A stretch of 33,426 nt of DNA from assembly GCA_021129775.1 (NCBI GenBank), contig JAJOKP010000160.1:1-33426 (forward strand). The letters are read 5' to 3'. Within the stretch, counting starts at the first letter, position 1. Each line of letters starts with the position of its first letter. This document shows positions 7,071 through 14,562 of the stretch, piece after piece. Below the pieces are notes generated by a model, which did no database searches, was not told where the DNA came from, and worked only from the letters and a program-made list of their open reading frames with translations. Made by a program: the position numbers and the translations under genes. The stretch is from Clostridiales bacterium (GTDB lineage Bacteria; Bacillota; Clostridia; Peptostreptococcales; NVVX01).

Positions 7071-8291
7071 ATGAAAATTAAAAAAAGTTTGTTGCTGATG
7101 TTAAGTTTGATGTTGATTGTCTCTTTAACTGGTTGCGGAGAGGCACCTGTTGAAACGCAACAGGAACCTGCTGTAACACAACAGGAACCTGCTGTAACAC
7201 AACAGGAACAAGATGAGAAACAGGAAAAAGCACCAGAAATAGTAGAAACTTCACTTCTTGGGCAAGCACCAGGTTCAGTGAGAAAAGACTTTGAACATGC
7301 GGTTTTAAAGTTTTTCCCAGAAGAAACAGGACACAGGATTTCCCAAACATGGTTTCGTGGTTGCTTTGACAGTGCAGACGATTTTTGGGAAGGAGCAAAC
7401 AAGGGAGAATTAAATGCAAATGTAATTATGGCTTATGGTCGTACAGGTGAAGCGCCAGAAGGAACAGACATTTATGGTGCTTGGTATGTCAGCCGTCCTT
7501 TGTTGAAGTCAATGCCTAATCATATCACTCTAAGGCCGGAATTTGAGGTCTTAGTCGATCCTGAGGCACTTTGGCAAGTCCCATTCGTGGATACAATGCT
7601 AATTATATATAATCCAACGCTGATTGATCGTAAAGACGTACCTACAAGTTGGGCTGGATTAGCCGATTTTGATAAACAAATCGCTATACCTGCTTGGGGT
7701 TGTTTTGCTATGAGAACACTTACTTATCTGTATGAGATTGTAGGTGAGGATAAATTCACGCAAATTATGGAAAACGGTGGAGTGCCAGCATTAAAATTAT
7801 GCCGCGATGATTCGAGAGACGAGTTAGATAACCCACTAGCTGCTGGTTGCGCAGTTAAGGCAGTACTATCTACTGGAACAGATGAAATAAGACGAGGATT
7901 TGCAGGCAAAGATATTGCAGTTGGAATAGGATCGCTTCAAAGAGAAGAATTGAGGCTAGGATTAGAAGATGGAACATTAGGCGCCATTTGGCCAGAAGAA
8001 GGGGCAATGGCATTTCCTTATCTAATGGCAGTACGCAAAAACCCAAATGCAGCAGATTTGGCACTTTTCGATTTCTTGACTAAGGGTGAAACCATGCAAA
8101 AAATCGTTTTTGAGGGAGGATGGAGTTCTACACTTGTTGATGGACCAGTTCATCCCATTGTAGAAGAGAATAAATTTAACTATTATTTTGTATCTTTAGA
8201 AGAATTAAGAAATGAAACCACGCATCGACGCATTGAAGAAATTGTTGCAGAACACGGTTTGCATAAAAAAGGTTGCGTTTGCTGCCCTTAA
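7071..8291 (+). CDS. ABC-type (iron-like) substrate-binding lipoprotein with Cys-rich tail
   Basis: Secreted, lipid-anchored receptor of the family 1 extracellular solute-binding fold, closest in pattern to Fe(III)-type receptors (TSWAGLADFDKQIAIP, NPTLIDRKDVP). The lipobox ends LTGC at about residue 23. The linker holds a 21-nt tandem duplication (7158-7178 and 7179-7199) coding QQEPAVT twice. The C-terminus is KKGCVCCP, an unusual Cys cluster after the folded domain that could bind a metal or heme-like ligand. No permease or ATPase gene follows; the next genes are on the opposite strand, so it must work with a remote permease or as a stand-alone binder. The iron link rests on family and context, not on visible ligand residues. 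AAAAAGGAG precedes the ATG. Confidence 0.85.
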   Translation: MKIKKSLLLMLSLMLIVSLTGCGEAPVETQQEPAVTQQEPAVTQQEQDEKQEKAPEIVETSLLGQAPGSVRKDFEHAVLKFFPEETGHRISQTWFRGCFDSADDFWEGANKGELNANVIMAYGRTGEAPEGTDIYGAWYVSRPLLKSMPNHITLRPEFEVLVDPEALWQVPFVDTMLIIYNPTLIDRKDVPTSWAGLADFDKQIAIPAWGCFAMRTLTYLYEIVGEDKFTQIMENGGVPALKLCRDDSRDELDNPLAAGCAVKAVLSTGTDEIRRGFAGKDIAVGIGSLQREELRLGLEDGTLGAIWPEEGAMAFPYLMAVRKNPNAADLALFDFLTKGETMQKIVFEGGWSSTLVDGPVHPIVEENKFNYYFVSLEELRNETTHRRIEEIVAEHGLHKKGCVCCP

Positions 8292-8352
8292 TTGATAAGT
8301 CGAATGTAGTCGATTGTTGTAGAACACGTTTCGTATAAGCTGTAAGCTTTTC

Positions 8353-8389
8353 AAAATGTCCTCGCTATTAGTAGTGGGGGACATTTTTT
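8353..8389 (+). terminator. Intrinsic terminator of the binding-protein gene
   Basis: AAAATGTCCTC pairs with GGGGACATTTT across a loop of about 13 bases and ends in six T. The four A on the left side give it some activity in the other direction for the convergent operon at 8544-10824. Confidence 0.85.
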
Positions 8390-8543
8390 GAGCATTTAGA
8401 ATTAAAACTGTTTTCAGAGTAAGAATCATGTTGTTTTTTTAAGAAAGAATTATGTTACTTTGCAAAGCTAAGTTCTTTAATATGGAGGGACATCAATTAA
8501 ACACAGAAGCTGCACAAATAAGGACTAAATTTTAATAAGTTTG

Positions 8544-9572
8544 TTAGGATTCGCATTTGATCAGTGCTGCTCTTGTTTTCAAAGTTAAATAAGTAGTTGC
8601 TCCGACAGACAAAAACAAGGGGAACCAAAAAGTTACCAATCTTGATAAAAGAGCTATAGATATTCCTTCTGCAAATGAAAGATCAAAGTGAGTAAACATA
8701 AAAGCCAAAGTTCCTTCATATGACCCTAGTCCGCCTGGCAAGAGGGGTATTATGCTGACCAAATAAGCAATATAAGTAGCGATAGACACCGAAATAACGT
8801 CTGTATTTAAGTTTAACATATAAACTACCATATAAATTTTTAAAGGATAGAGAACCCATATAAACAAAGAAAACATAATTAAACAACGACGTTCTCTAGC
8901 ACTAACGAGTTGCCTAGAGTAGTGGATTGAACCTCTTATAAAAGTCTGCGTTCTTTTGATTTTCTGTGTTATTAATGTAAGCAAGTCATTTTTTTTAGAG
9001 CCCTGTGTAGATAGATTTTTTTTTATTTTTGAAATGACTTTATCTTCACTTTGACAATCAATAGAGTGGTAGAACCTAACTGCAGTAATAACAAATACAC
9101 ACAAAATTGGTAAAATAAAATACAATTGCCAAGGCAACTGCATACTAAATATCGACCACAAAAGAATTAAAATACATAGCAGAGCAAAAGGTAATAGTGA
9201 AAAATATTTGTCTAATAACAATATCGCTGTTAATTGTTGGTAAGATAGAGAAGTATGTCGCTTAAAAAGAAAAGCTTTTACTGTTTCTCCGCCTAGTTTA
9301 CTCGACGGCGTTACACTTTCTACAAAACTACCTGCTAAAAAAATATTAAAAGTTTTCCAGAAACTAATTTTATTATAAAGTTTTCGGAGTAAGTAATGCC
9401 ATCTATAAGCGATCATCATTAAAGTAATTATCTGTAATAGAAACAAAGCTAGCAACCAATACAAATTGACTTTTAAGAAAGTTATTTTAATGTTTTCCCA
9501 GCCAGTTGCAAATACAATTGCTGCTATAACTAGAATACTTAATATCCATGCATAAACCTTCTTTTCAGACAC
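8544..9572 (-). CDS. UPF0104 / LPG_synthase_TM family membrane protein (flippase-like)
   Basis: A 342-aa integral membrane protein with about eight hydrophobic segments. Blocks FLAGSFVESVTPSSKLGGE (about 78-96) and SIIPLLPGGLGSYEG (about 274-288) are the signature positions of the LPG_synthase_TM (YbhN/AglD-like) family, whose membrane domain is tied to lipid or small-molecule flipping. The soluble MprF synthase domain is absent. GTG start with AAGGTGAG upstream. It is the last gene of an operon with two SAM-binding proteins (90-bp gap), under a promoter with a Fur-like box. Export or membrane transfer of the product of those enzymes is an inference from this arrangement. Confidence 0.85.
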   Translation of the reverse strand: MSEKKVYAWILSILVIAAIVFATGWENIKITFLKVNLYWLLALFLLQIITLMMIAYRWHYLLRKLYNKISFWKTFNIFLAGSFVESVTPSSKLGGETVKAFLFKRHTSLSYQQLTAILLLDKYFSLLPFALLCILILLWSIFSMQLPWQLYFILPILCVFVITAVRFYHSIDCQSEDKVISKIKKNLSTQGSKKNDLLTLITQKIKRTQTFIRGSIHYSRQLVSARERRCLIMFSLFIWVLYPLKIYMVVYMLNLNTDVISVSIATYIAYLVSIIPLLPGGLGSYEGTLAFMFTHFDLSFAEGISIALLSRLVTFWFPLFLSVGATTYLTLKTRAALIKCES

Positions 9573-9662
9573 TTTTACTCACCTTCCCTTGGAATAACAG
9601 AGTTCAAATCAGTTGCTGCTAAATATTCACAATAATTGTGAATATGTTTACAATTTATTAAA

Positions 9663-10223
9663 CTATTTTACGTACAATACAGAACTGTCGAAGGTTTTCA
9701 TATTTTGCTTTACCATTCCAGTAAAAGGATAATCTTTGGGCAAATGGTCGTAATGGTCTTTAAATTTTTTGCTTGGTTTCCGAAATACCAAGCGTCCTCC
9801 TTGTGTTGTTGCCTTAAGCAAGTTGTCCAAGAGAAGTTCCTTCGGCTCCGCCTGCAATGCTACTATTGCCACTGTAAAATTTAAAGGAATGCCTTTGGAA
9901 CCGTCAGCTATTATAAATTTGATTTGCTCCCTAAGACCTATTTTATTACAATAGCAGCGAGCTTGTTCTATAGCCTTTCTATCTTTATCAACAGCCCACA
10001 CTTTTGCTTTGGTCAATAAGGCTAAATAAATGGCGGTAAAAGGTACGGCTCCACATCCAATATTTAAAATCACATCATTATTAGTTATTTGTGCTAGTGT
10101 AATTTCTTTTTGCACCACTTGTTGGTAATATTGAGTATACAAATTAGCCCCAAATGGTATTTTACTTAATAATTTTTCTCCTCGTCGCGCCAGTAGTTGA
10201 ATTAAAATATCATCATCCCCCAT
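9663..10223 (-). CDS. SAM-binding protein, nicotianamine-synthase-like, second of a tandem pair
   Basis: A 186-aa cytosolic Rossmann-fold protein. Motif I is ILNIGCGAVPFTAIYLA (about 50-66): the G-x-G-x-x-P-x-T-A pattern is that of nicotianamine synthase/CntL-like enzymes rather than the usual E/DxGxGxG. Motif II acidic residue is in VWAVDKD, then IKFIIADG. It is clearly paralogous to the product of the gene just upstream: same length class, same motif order, matching KEI...A, ADGS and FRKPSKKF / YRKAKKIF. The start ATG overlaps the upstream gene by 11 nt. Known relatives use SAM to add aminobutyrate or methyl groups; the actual reaction is unknown here, and an ordinary class I methyltransferase is the alternative. 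Confidence 0.75.
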   Translation of the reverse strand: MGDDDILIQLLARRGEKLLSKIPFGANLYTQYYQQVVQKEITLAQITNNDVILNIGCGAVPFTAIYLALLTKAKVWAVDKDRKAIEQARCYCNKIGLREQIKFIIADGSKGIPLNFTVAIVALQAEPKELLLDNLLKATTQGGRLVFRKPSKKFKDHYDHLPKDYPFTGMVKQNMKTFDSSVLYVK

Positions 10224-10824
10224 CTTTTATCAACAAATAAGATGCCTTTAAGGTTAATCCGCAATGGAATACCTTCTTTTTAACATAAGATTTACATCCG
10301 CCGAGCGGCTCTATGTCGCCATAAATTGCAGAGAAAATTTTTTTGGCTTTCCGGTAAACTATTCTTGTACCAATCTGAGAAGTATCAAGCACATTTAATA
10401 ATACGGTTTTCTTAGGAGCGATACTTAGAGATATAATTACAACATCAAAGTCCGCTGCTGAAAATTTTGAACCGTCGGCTAAAACAATTTTGACTTTATC
10501 TTCGCAACCATATTTCCTTAACCATTTAAGCGCTGCGTGCATTACCTCATCATTAATTTCTAAGACTGTCACTTCGGCTCCCGTTAAAGAGGCGATTATT
10601 GTTGCTGTATATGGAATTCCACCACCGATATGTAAAACTTTTGACTTGCATTCTATTTTTGCCATATCAATTTCTTTTGAAACAAGATTTTGATATGCTT
10701 TTAAGTAAATTTTGCCAAGTAAAGTGTGTTGATAAAAAGAGTGTTTTTCAAGAAATTTGGTTTTTTCAAGAAACAATTGTCGTAAAAATGCAATTATTTT
10801 AGATGAGCAAAATGACTGTTGCAT
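10213..10824 (-). CDS. SAM-binding protein, nicotianamine-synthase-like, first of a tandem pair
   Basis: A 203-aa Rossmann-fold protein and first gene of the operon. Motif I is VLHIGGGIPYTATIIAS (about 64-80), with the G-x-G-x-P-x-T-A pattern typical of nicotianamine synthase-like enzymes; the acidic motif II residue is in VTVLEIND and the next strand ends KIVLADGS. The C-terminal part carries YGDIEPLGGCKSY and two further Cys. It is shorter than characterised NAS/CntL proteins (about 260-320 aa) and lacks most of their N-terminal helical domain. AGGAGG lies eight bases before the ATG. Promoter and Fur-like palindrome at 10880-10942 suggest iron control. Whether it makes a metallophore is inference. 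Confidence 0.75.
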   Translation of the reverse strand: MQQSFCSSKIIAFLRQLFLEKTKFLEKHSFYQHTLLGKIYLKAYQNLVSKEIDMAKIECKSKVLHIGGGIPYTATIIASLTGAEVTVLEINDEVMHAALKWLRKYGCEDKVKIVLADGSKFSAADFDVVIISLSIAPKKTVLLNVLDTSQIGTRIVYRKAKKIFSAIYGDIEPLGGCKSYVKKKVFHCGLTLKASYLLIKDGG

Positions 10825-10879
10825 ATGGATAACCTCCTGTTTAGAAAATAGATGTTATAACTCTTTTGCTTACTTTTTC

Positions 10880-10894
10880 TGATAGCAATTATCA
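10880..10894. promoter_or_regulatory. Fur-like operator of the tandem SAM-enzyme operon
   Basis: TGATA-GCAAT-TATCA palindrome, 19 bases downstream of the minus-strand -10 box, exactly the spacing seen for the feoA box at 6471-6485. Confidence 0.72.
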
Positions 10895-10913
10895 TCAGTA
10901 TTTAATCAAGCTG

Positions 10914-10942
10914 ATTATATTACAACTGAAAACTGTTGTCAA
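10914..10942 (-). promoter_or_regulatory. Sigma-A promoter of the tandem SAM-enzyme operon
   Basis: Minus strand: TTGACA (10937-10942), 17-base spacer, TATAAT (10914-10919). Spacer and flanks resemble those of the feoA promoter, including a shared GTTTTCA core in the spacer. Confidence 0.87.
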
Positions 10943-10954
10943 TACAAAAAGTTA

Positions 10955-10983
10955 TTGACATGCAAAAAGTTATTGCATATAAA
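10955..10983 (+). promoter_or_regulatory. Divergent sigma-A promoter, probably orphaned
   Basis: Plus strand: TTGACA (10955-10960), 17-base spacer, TATAAA (10978-10983). No intact gene follows until the kbl pseudogene; only a 3' scrap of a membrane-protein gene remains at 11074-11146. It may once have driven that gene. Confidence 0.6.
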
Positions 10984-11073
10984 CATGGCGAAAAAATAAT
11001 AATAAAACATATTGAAGCCCAATGGAATCAATAAGTGCAGAAGATGGGTTTTATAAAAGGGCTACAGAAGTCG

Positions 11074-11146
11074 CAGTGATATTGTATTTCCGCTACTAAT
11101 GCAAAACAATAAATCATTAAAAACTCATAACAACTGTTGTCATTAG
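11074..11146 (+). pseudogene. 3' remnant of a membrane-protein gene (same family as 23260-23910)
   Basis: In frame this segment reads SDIVFPLLMQNNKSLKTHNN then CCH and a TAG stop; the copy at 23838-23910 reads SDIVFPLLKQNNKLLKTYNN then CCH and TAG. The shared frame, stop and Cys-Cys-His terminus show that it is the end of a real gene whose upstream part has been lost here. The kbl promoter overlaps its last codons. Confidence 0.7.
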
Positions 11147-11165
11147 AGCTTTAATAAGATATAGT
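11137..11165 (+). promoter_or_regulatory. Promoter of the kbl pseudogene copy
   Basis: TTGTCA (11137-11142), 17-base spacer, TATAGT (11160-11165); the same promoter is conserved in front of the intact copy at 23901-23929. Confidence 0.6.
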
Positions 11166-11223
11166 TATATATGAAAGTAATGGTTAAATAGAAAATATCA
11201 CGAACAAATTGGAGGAACACTAA

Positions 11224-12416
11224 ATGAGCAATGTGCATGAATTAAAATTCTTAAAAGAGAAAATTGAGCAACTTAAAGGAGATGGTGTCTATAGACAACT
11301 ACCAGTTTTAGAAGGAGCAAATGAAGCAGAAATTATTCTAAACGGTAAGAAAGTAATAAACTTATCTTCAAATAATTACTTAGGCTTTGCAAATCATCCT
11401 AAGCTTAAATAAGCAGGAATTGAAGCTATAGAAAAATACGGTGTAGGTTCTGGCGCAGTTAGAACAATAGTTGGAAACATGGATATTCACGAAGAACTAG
11501 AAAAAGTATTAGCTAAGTTCAAAAGAGAAGAAGCGGTAATGGTATACCAATCAGGATTTAACTGTAATGCAGGAACAATTCAAGCAATTACAGAAAAAGG
11601 CGACTTAATAATATCAGACGAATTAAATCATGCAAGCATAATAGATGGAGTAAGACTAAGTAAAGCTGACAGAGCAGTGTATAAACACTGTGATATGGTG
11701 CATTTAGAAGAAATTTTAAAAGAAAGAAGAGACAACTACAATACAGTTTTAATTATCACTGACGGAGTATTTAGTATGGACGGAGACATTGCACCACTTC
11801 TAGAGATTGTAGAACTAGCAGAAAAATACAGTACATTGACTTATGTAGATGACGCACACGGTTCAGGAGTTCTAGGTGAAAGTGGTAGGGGAACAGTAGA
11901 CCACTTTGGACTACACGGAAGAGTAGACTTTTGCATAGGAACACTATCTAAAGCAATAGGAGTTGTAGGTGTTACGTAGCGGGGAGCAACACAATGAAAG
12001 AATGGTTAAGCCATAGAGGAAGACCAATTCTATTTAGCACATCATTACCACCAGCATCAGTTGCGTCAATTACTGCAGCAGTTAAGCTACTAATGAGTTC
12101 AACTGAATACACTGACAAGCTTTGGGACAACGCAAAATACTTTAAAGATAAAATGAGCAAATTAGGATACGACATAGGAAAAAGCGAAACACCAATAACT
12201 CCAATAATGATAGGCGAAGAAGCCAAGACAATGAACTTCAGTAAAAAGCTACTAGAAAACGGAGTATTCGCATCAGGAATAGTATTCCTCACAGTTATAA
12301 AAGGAACAGGCAGAGTAAGATGTATGGTAACAGCAGGACATACAAAGGAGCAATTAGACAGAGCAGTAGAGATATTTAAAAGTGTTGGGGAAGAGATGGG
12401 TTTGTTGACTTTGTAA
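11224..12416 (+). pseudogene. Decayed second copy of kbl (glycine C-acetyltransferase)
   Basis: Near-identical to the intact kbl at 23990-25177 over its whole length but broken twice. Codon 63, CAA in the intact gene, is TAA here (11410-11412). A one-base deletion near 11970 (GGTGTTACG against GGTGGATACG) shifts the frame just after the PLP-lysine block TLSKA and produces a stop at 11977-11979. The open segments 11224-11412, 11479-11979 and 11994-12416 are pieces of one former gene. Two extra substitutions hit conserved sites (FPTVGKG became FLTVIKG). The ribosome site AAATTGGAGG and promoter are still intact, so it may be transcribed, but no full enzyme can be made. Confidence 0.93.
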
Positions 12417-12498
12417 GAGATGTATTACCAGATAGATATAGTAGATTAAGATGATATTAAATATACTCGAAGATTCTTTTATAATGGAGGAGAATTTA

Positions 12499-14322
12499 AT
12501 GGATAATAGAGCGTTTGAGATTGTTGAGTATAATCAAGTCGAAAAAGCGAAACAGGATTTATTAAAAAGCTCAAAACTATTTATTGATTATTTATTTCAG
12601 TTTATAACTAAAAAAAATTTTATAATTGTTTTAACAGATGCTGAAGCAAATGTGCTTGATGTTGTTGGTGGAGTATATATGATGAAAAAGTTTCAGAAGA
12701 ATTTGAATTTTATTCCAGGAGCTCAATTGTCGAAAAAATTAGTAGGAAATACTGCAATAAATATGTCTATTAATCAAATGAAGCCAGTAACCTTGCGTGG
12801 CGAGAAACATGAAAATATAATACATCGTGACCTTTCATGTTATGCCGCACCAATTGTTTATGGGAATGAAGTATTGGGAACATTATGTATTACTGAACAT
12901 AATAGCGATTTTAACGAAAATGCGTTAGGAATGGTTGTTGCCTCAGCTAAAGGCATTGAGAATCAAATATATAATCAAAGAAAAGCAGAGAAAATTATTG
13001 AACAATCAAAATACCAAAATGCTATTGTAGAAAACATTGAAGAAGGTTATTTAACTATAGACAACGAAGGGAAATTGACATACATTAATCAAAAAGCAGC
13101 AAAGATGTTGGCTTTTAACATTGAGGAAAGCATAGGCAAATATATAGGGCATCTGGTGCCATTTAAACCCATTATTTTAGAAGTTCTTGAAACAGGCAAA
13201 GGTTACGTTAATCGTGAATATGTTTTAACAAATAAAAAAGGTCAGAAAATGCATCTTGTCAAAACAGCAACGCCAATTAGGGACCAAGATGGTAATATTA
13301 CAGGGGTTATAGATATCTTCCGAGAGATTGAATATATAAAAAAGATAGTTAATAAAGTAGTAGACGCGAGAGCTAGTTTTAATTTTGACGATTTAGTTGG
13401 TGAAACAGAATTGTTTAAAAAATGTATAATAAACGCAAAAAAGGCTGCGAAATCTGTTTCGAACATTCTAATACAAGGTGAATCTGGAACGGGGAAAGAA
13501 TTATTTGCTCACTCTATTCATAATTGTAGTCCTAGGAAGGGGCAACCATTTGTTGTGATAAACTGCGCAGCGATTCCAAAAGAATTGATCGAGAGCGAGT
13601 TGTTTGGATATGCGCAAGGTTCCTTTACTGGTGGGGTCAAAGGTGGACGTCCAGGAAAATTTGAACTTGCTAATGGGGGAACCATTTTTCTAGATGAAAT
13701 TGGAGAAATGCCCATTGATGTTCAAGCCAAATTACTCAGAGTGTTACAAGACAAGAAAGTTGTGCGTGTTGGCGGAGACAGTATTTTTGATGTCGATGTT
13801 AGAATTATTGCTGCAACAAATAAGAACTTATACGAAGAAGCAAAAAAGAATAATTTCAGGTGGGATATTTATTATCGGCTTAATGTGCTAAGTATTAATA
13901 TTCCATCACTTAAAGAGAGAGTAGAAGATATCCCTTTAATTATTGATGCATTGGTAGCGAGGATTAGTCGTAGATTAAAAATTAGAACACCTAGAATTGA
14001 TAAAGAAATAATTGAGGTTTTATTGAAATACTCTTGGGAAGGGAATGTCAGAGAATTAGAGAATGTTATAGAGCGGATGATTAACATGAATAATGGTGAC
14101 ATAATTGGAGTTAATCATCTACCAGACGAATATAAAAACAGCTTAGAATCAACTAAGGAGCAAGAAATATATAAAATCCAAACTTTTGAAGACGCAGAAA
14201 AAGAGAATCTATTAAAAACACTAGAGTACTATAAAGGCAATATATCGAAAGCAGCAAAAAATTTAAAGATAAGCAGAAATACACTCTATAATAAAATAGA
14301 AAAATATGAGCTGCGTGCGTAA
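12499..14322 (+). CDS. acoR: Sigma-54-dependent activator with GAF-like, PAS, AAA+ and Fis-HTH domains (AcoR-like)
   Basis: Enhancer-binding regulator that should activate the sigma-54 promoter at 14508 and the dehydrogenase/TRAP operon. Order: GAF-like sensor (about 30-170), PAS (about 180-290, NIEEGYLTIDNEGK), AAA+ domain with Walker A GESGTGKE at about 327, Walker B FLDEIGEMP near 396, and a Fis-type helix-turn-helix at 580-604 (NISKAAKNLKISRNTLYNKI). The sigma-54 contact loop, normally GAFTGA, reads GSFTGG here (about 374), followed by VKGGRPGKFE. A frame-open start at 12451 exists, but ATG at 12499 with GGAGGAG at a good distance is preferred (607 aa). The effector is unknown; acetoin is the default for AcoR. 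Confidence 0.9.
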   Translation: MDNRAFEIVEYNQVEKAKQDLLKSSKLFIDYLFQFITKKNFIIVLTDAEANVLDVVGGVYMMKKFQKNLNFIPGAQLSKKLVGNTAINMSINQMKPVTLRGEKHENIIHRDLSCYAAPIVYGNEVLGTLCITEHNSDFNENALGMVVASAKGIENQIYNQRKAEKIIEQSKYQNAIVENIEEGYLTIDNEGKLTYINQKAAKMLAFNIEESIGKYIGHLVPFKPIILEVLETGKGYVNREYVLTNKKGQKMHLVKTATPIRDQDGNITGVIDIFREIEYIKKIVNKVVDARASFNFDDLVGETELFKKCIINAKKAAKSVSNILIQGESGTGKELFAHSIHNCSPRKGQPFVVINCAAIPKELIESELFGYAQGSFTGGVKGGRPGKFELANGGTIFLDEIGEMPIDVQAKLLRVLQDKKVVRVGGDSIFDVDVRIIAATNKNLYEEAKKNNFRWDIYYRLNVLSINIPSLKERVEDIPLIIDALVARISRRLKIRTPRIDKEIIEVLLKYSWEGNVRELENVIERMINMNNGDIIGVNHLPDEYKNSLESTKEQEIYKIQTFEDAEKENLLKTLEYYKGNISKAAKNLKISRNTLYNKIEKYELRA

Positions 14323-14323
14323 G

Positions 14324-14368
14324 AGACATGTCCTATATTTGAACATTGCTCAAATATAGGACATGTCT
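14324..14368. promoter_or_regulatory. Perfect 19-bp inverted repeat: activator site and/or terminator
   Basis: Arms 14324-14342 and 14350-14368 are exactly complementary with a 7-base loop. Its core TTTGAACA/TGCTCAAA resembles the half-sites of the second palindrome at 14403. It directly follows the activator gene, so it may also end that transcript, although no T run follows. Its centre is about 190 bp upstream of the predicted sigma-54 start. Confidence 0.7.
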
Positions 14369-14402
14369 GTACGTCGTTGCTATTTTAAAGTTTTGTATAG
14401 AC

Positions 14403-14443
14403 AAATCTATAACATGCTCAAAATTTGAGCATGTTATAGATTT
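14403..14443. promoter_or_regulatory. 41-bp perfect palindrome, probable upstream activator sequence
   Basis: Arms of 20 bp (14403-14422 and 14424-14443) around one central base, with inner TGCTCAAAATTTGAGCA. Its centre is about 112 bp upstream of the predicted start of the sigma-54 promoter, the usual place for enhancer-binding protein dimers. It shares TGCTCAAA with the first palindrome. Confidence 0.75.
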
Positions 14444-14507
14444 TGGGAATTTATGTATAAAGATCATTAAATATTGCAAATACTAACGTAACGCAAAAAA
14501 AAAAAAA

Positions 14508-14524
14508 TTGGCATGTACCTTGCA
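14508..14524 (+). promoter_or_regulatory. Sigma-54 (-24/-12) promoter
   Basis: TTGGCATGTACCTTGCA matches the consensus TGGCAYG-N4-TTGCA at all invariant positions, with GG at 14510-14511 and GC at 14522-14523. It lies 38 bases before the E1 alpha start codon and downstream of an A-rich tract and two palindromes. Confidence 0.93.
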
Positions 14525-14562
14525 ACATATTTGAGTGAAACTATTTAGAGGAGGTGCATAAA

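Noticed and set aside
8452-8535. 28-codon open frame after the lipoprotein terminator (MLLCKAKFFNMEGHQ...)
   Set aside because: No convincing ribosome site, no family, and it lies in the gap between convergent operons; could be chance.
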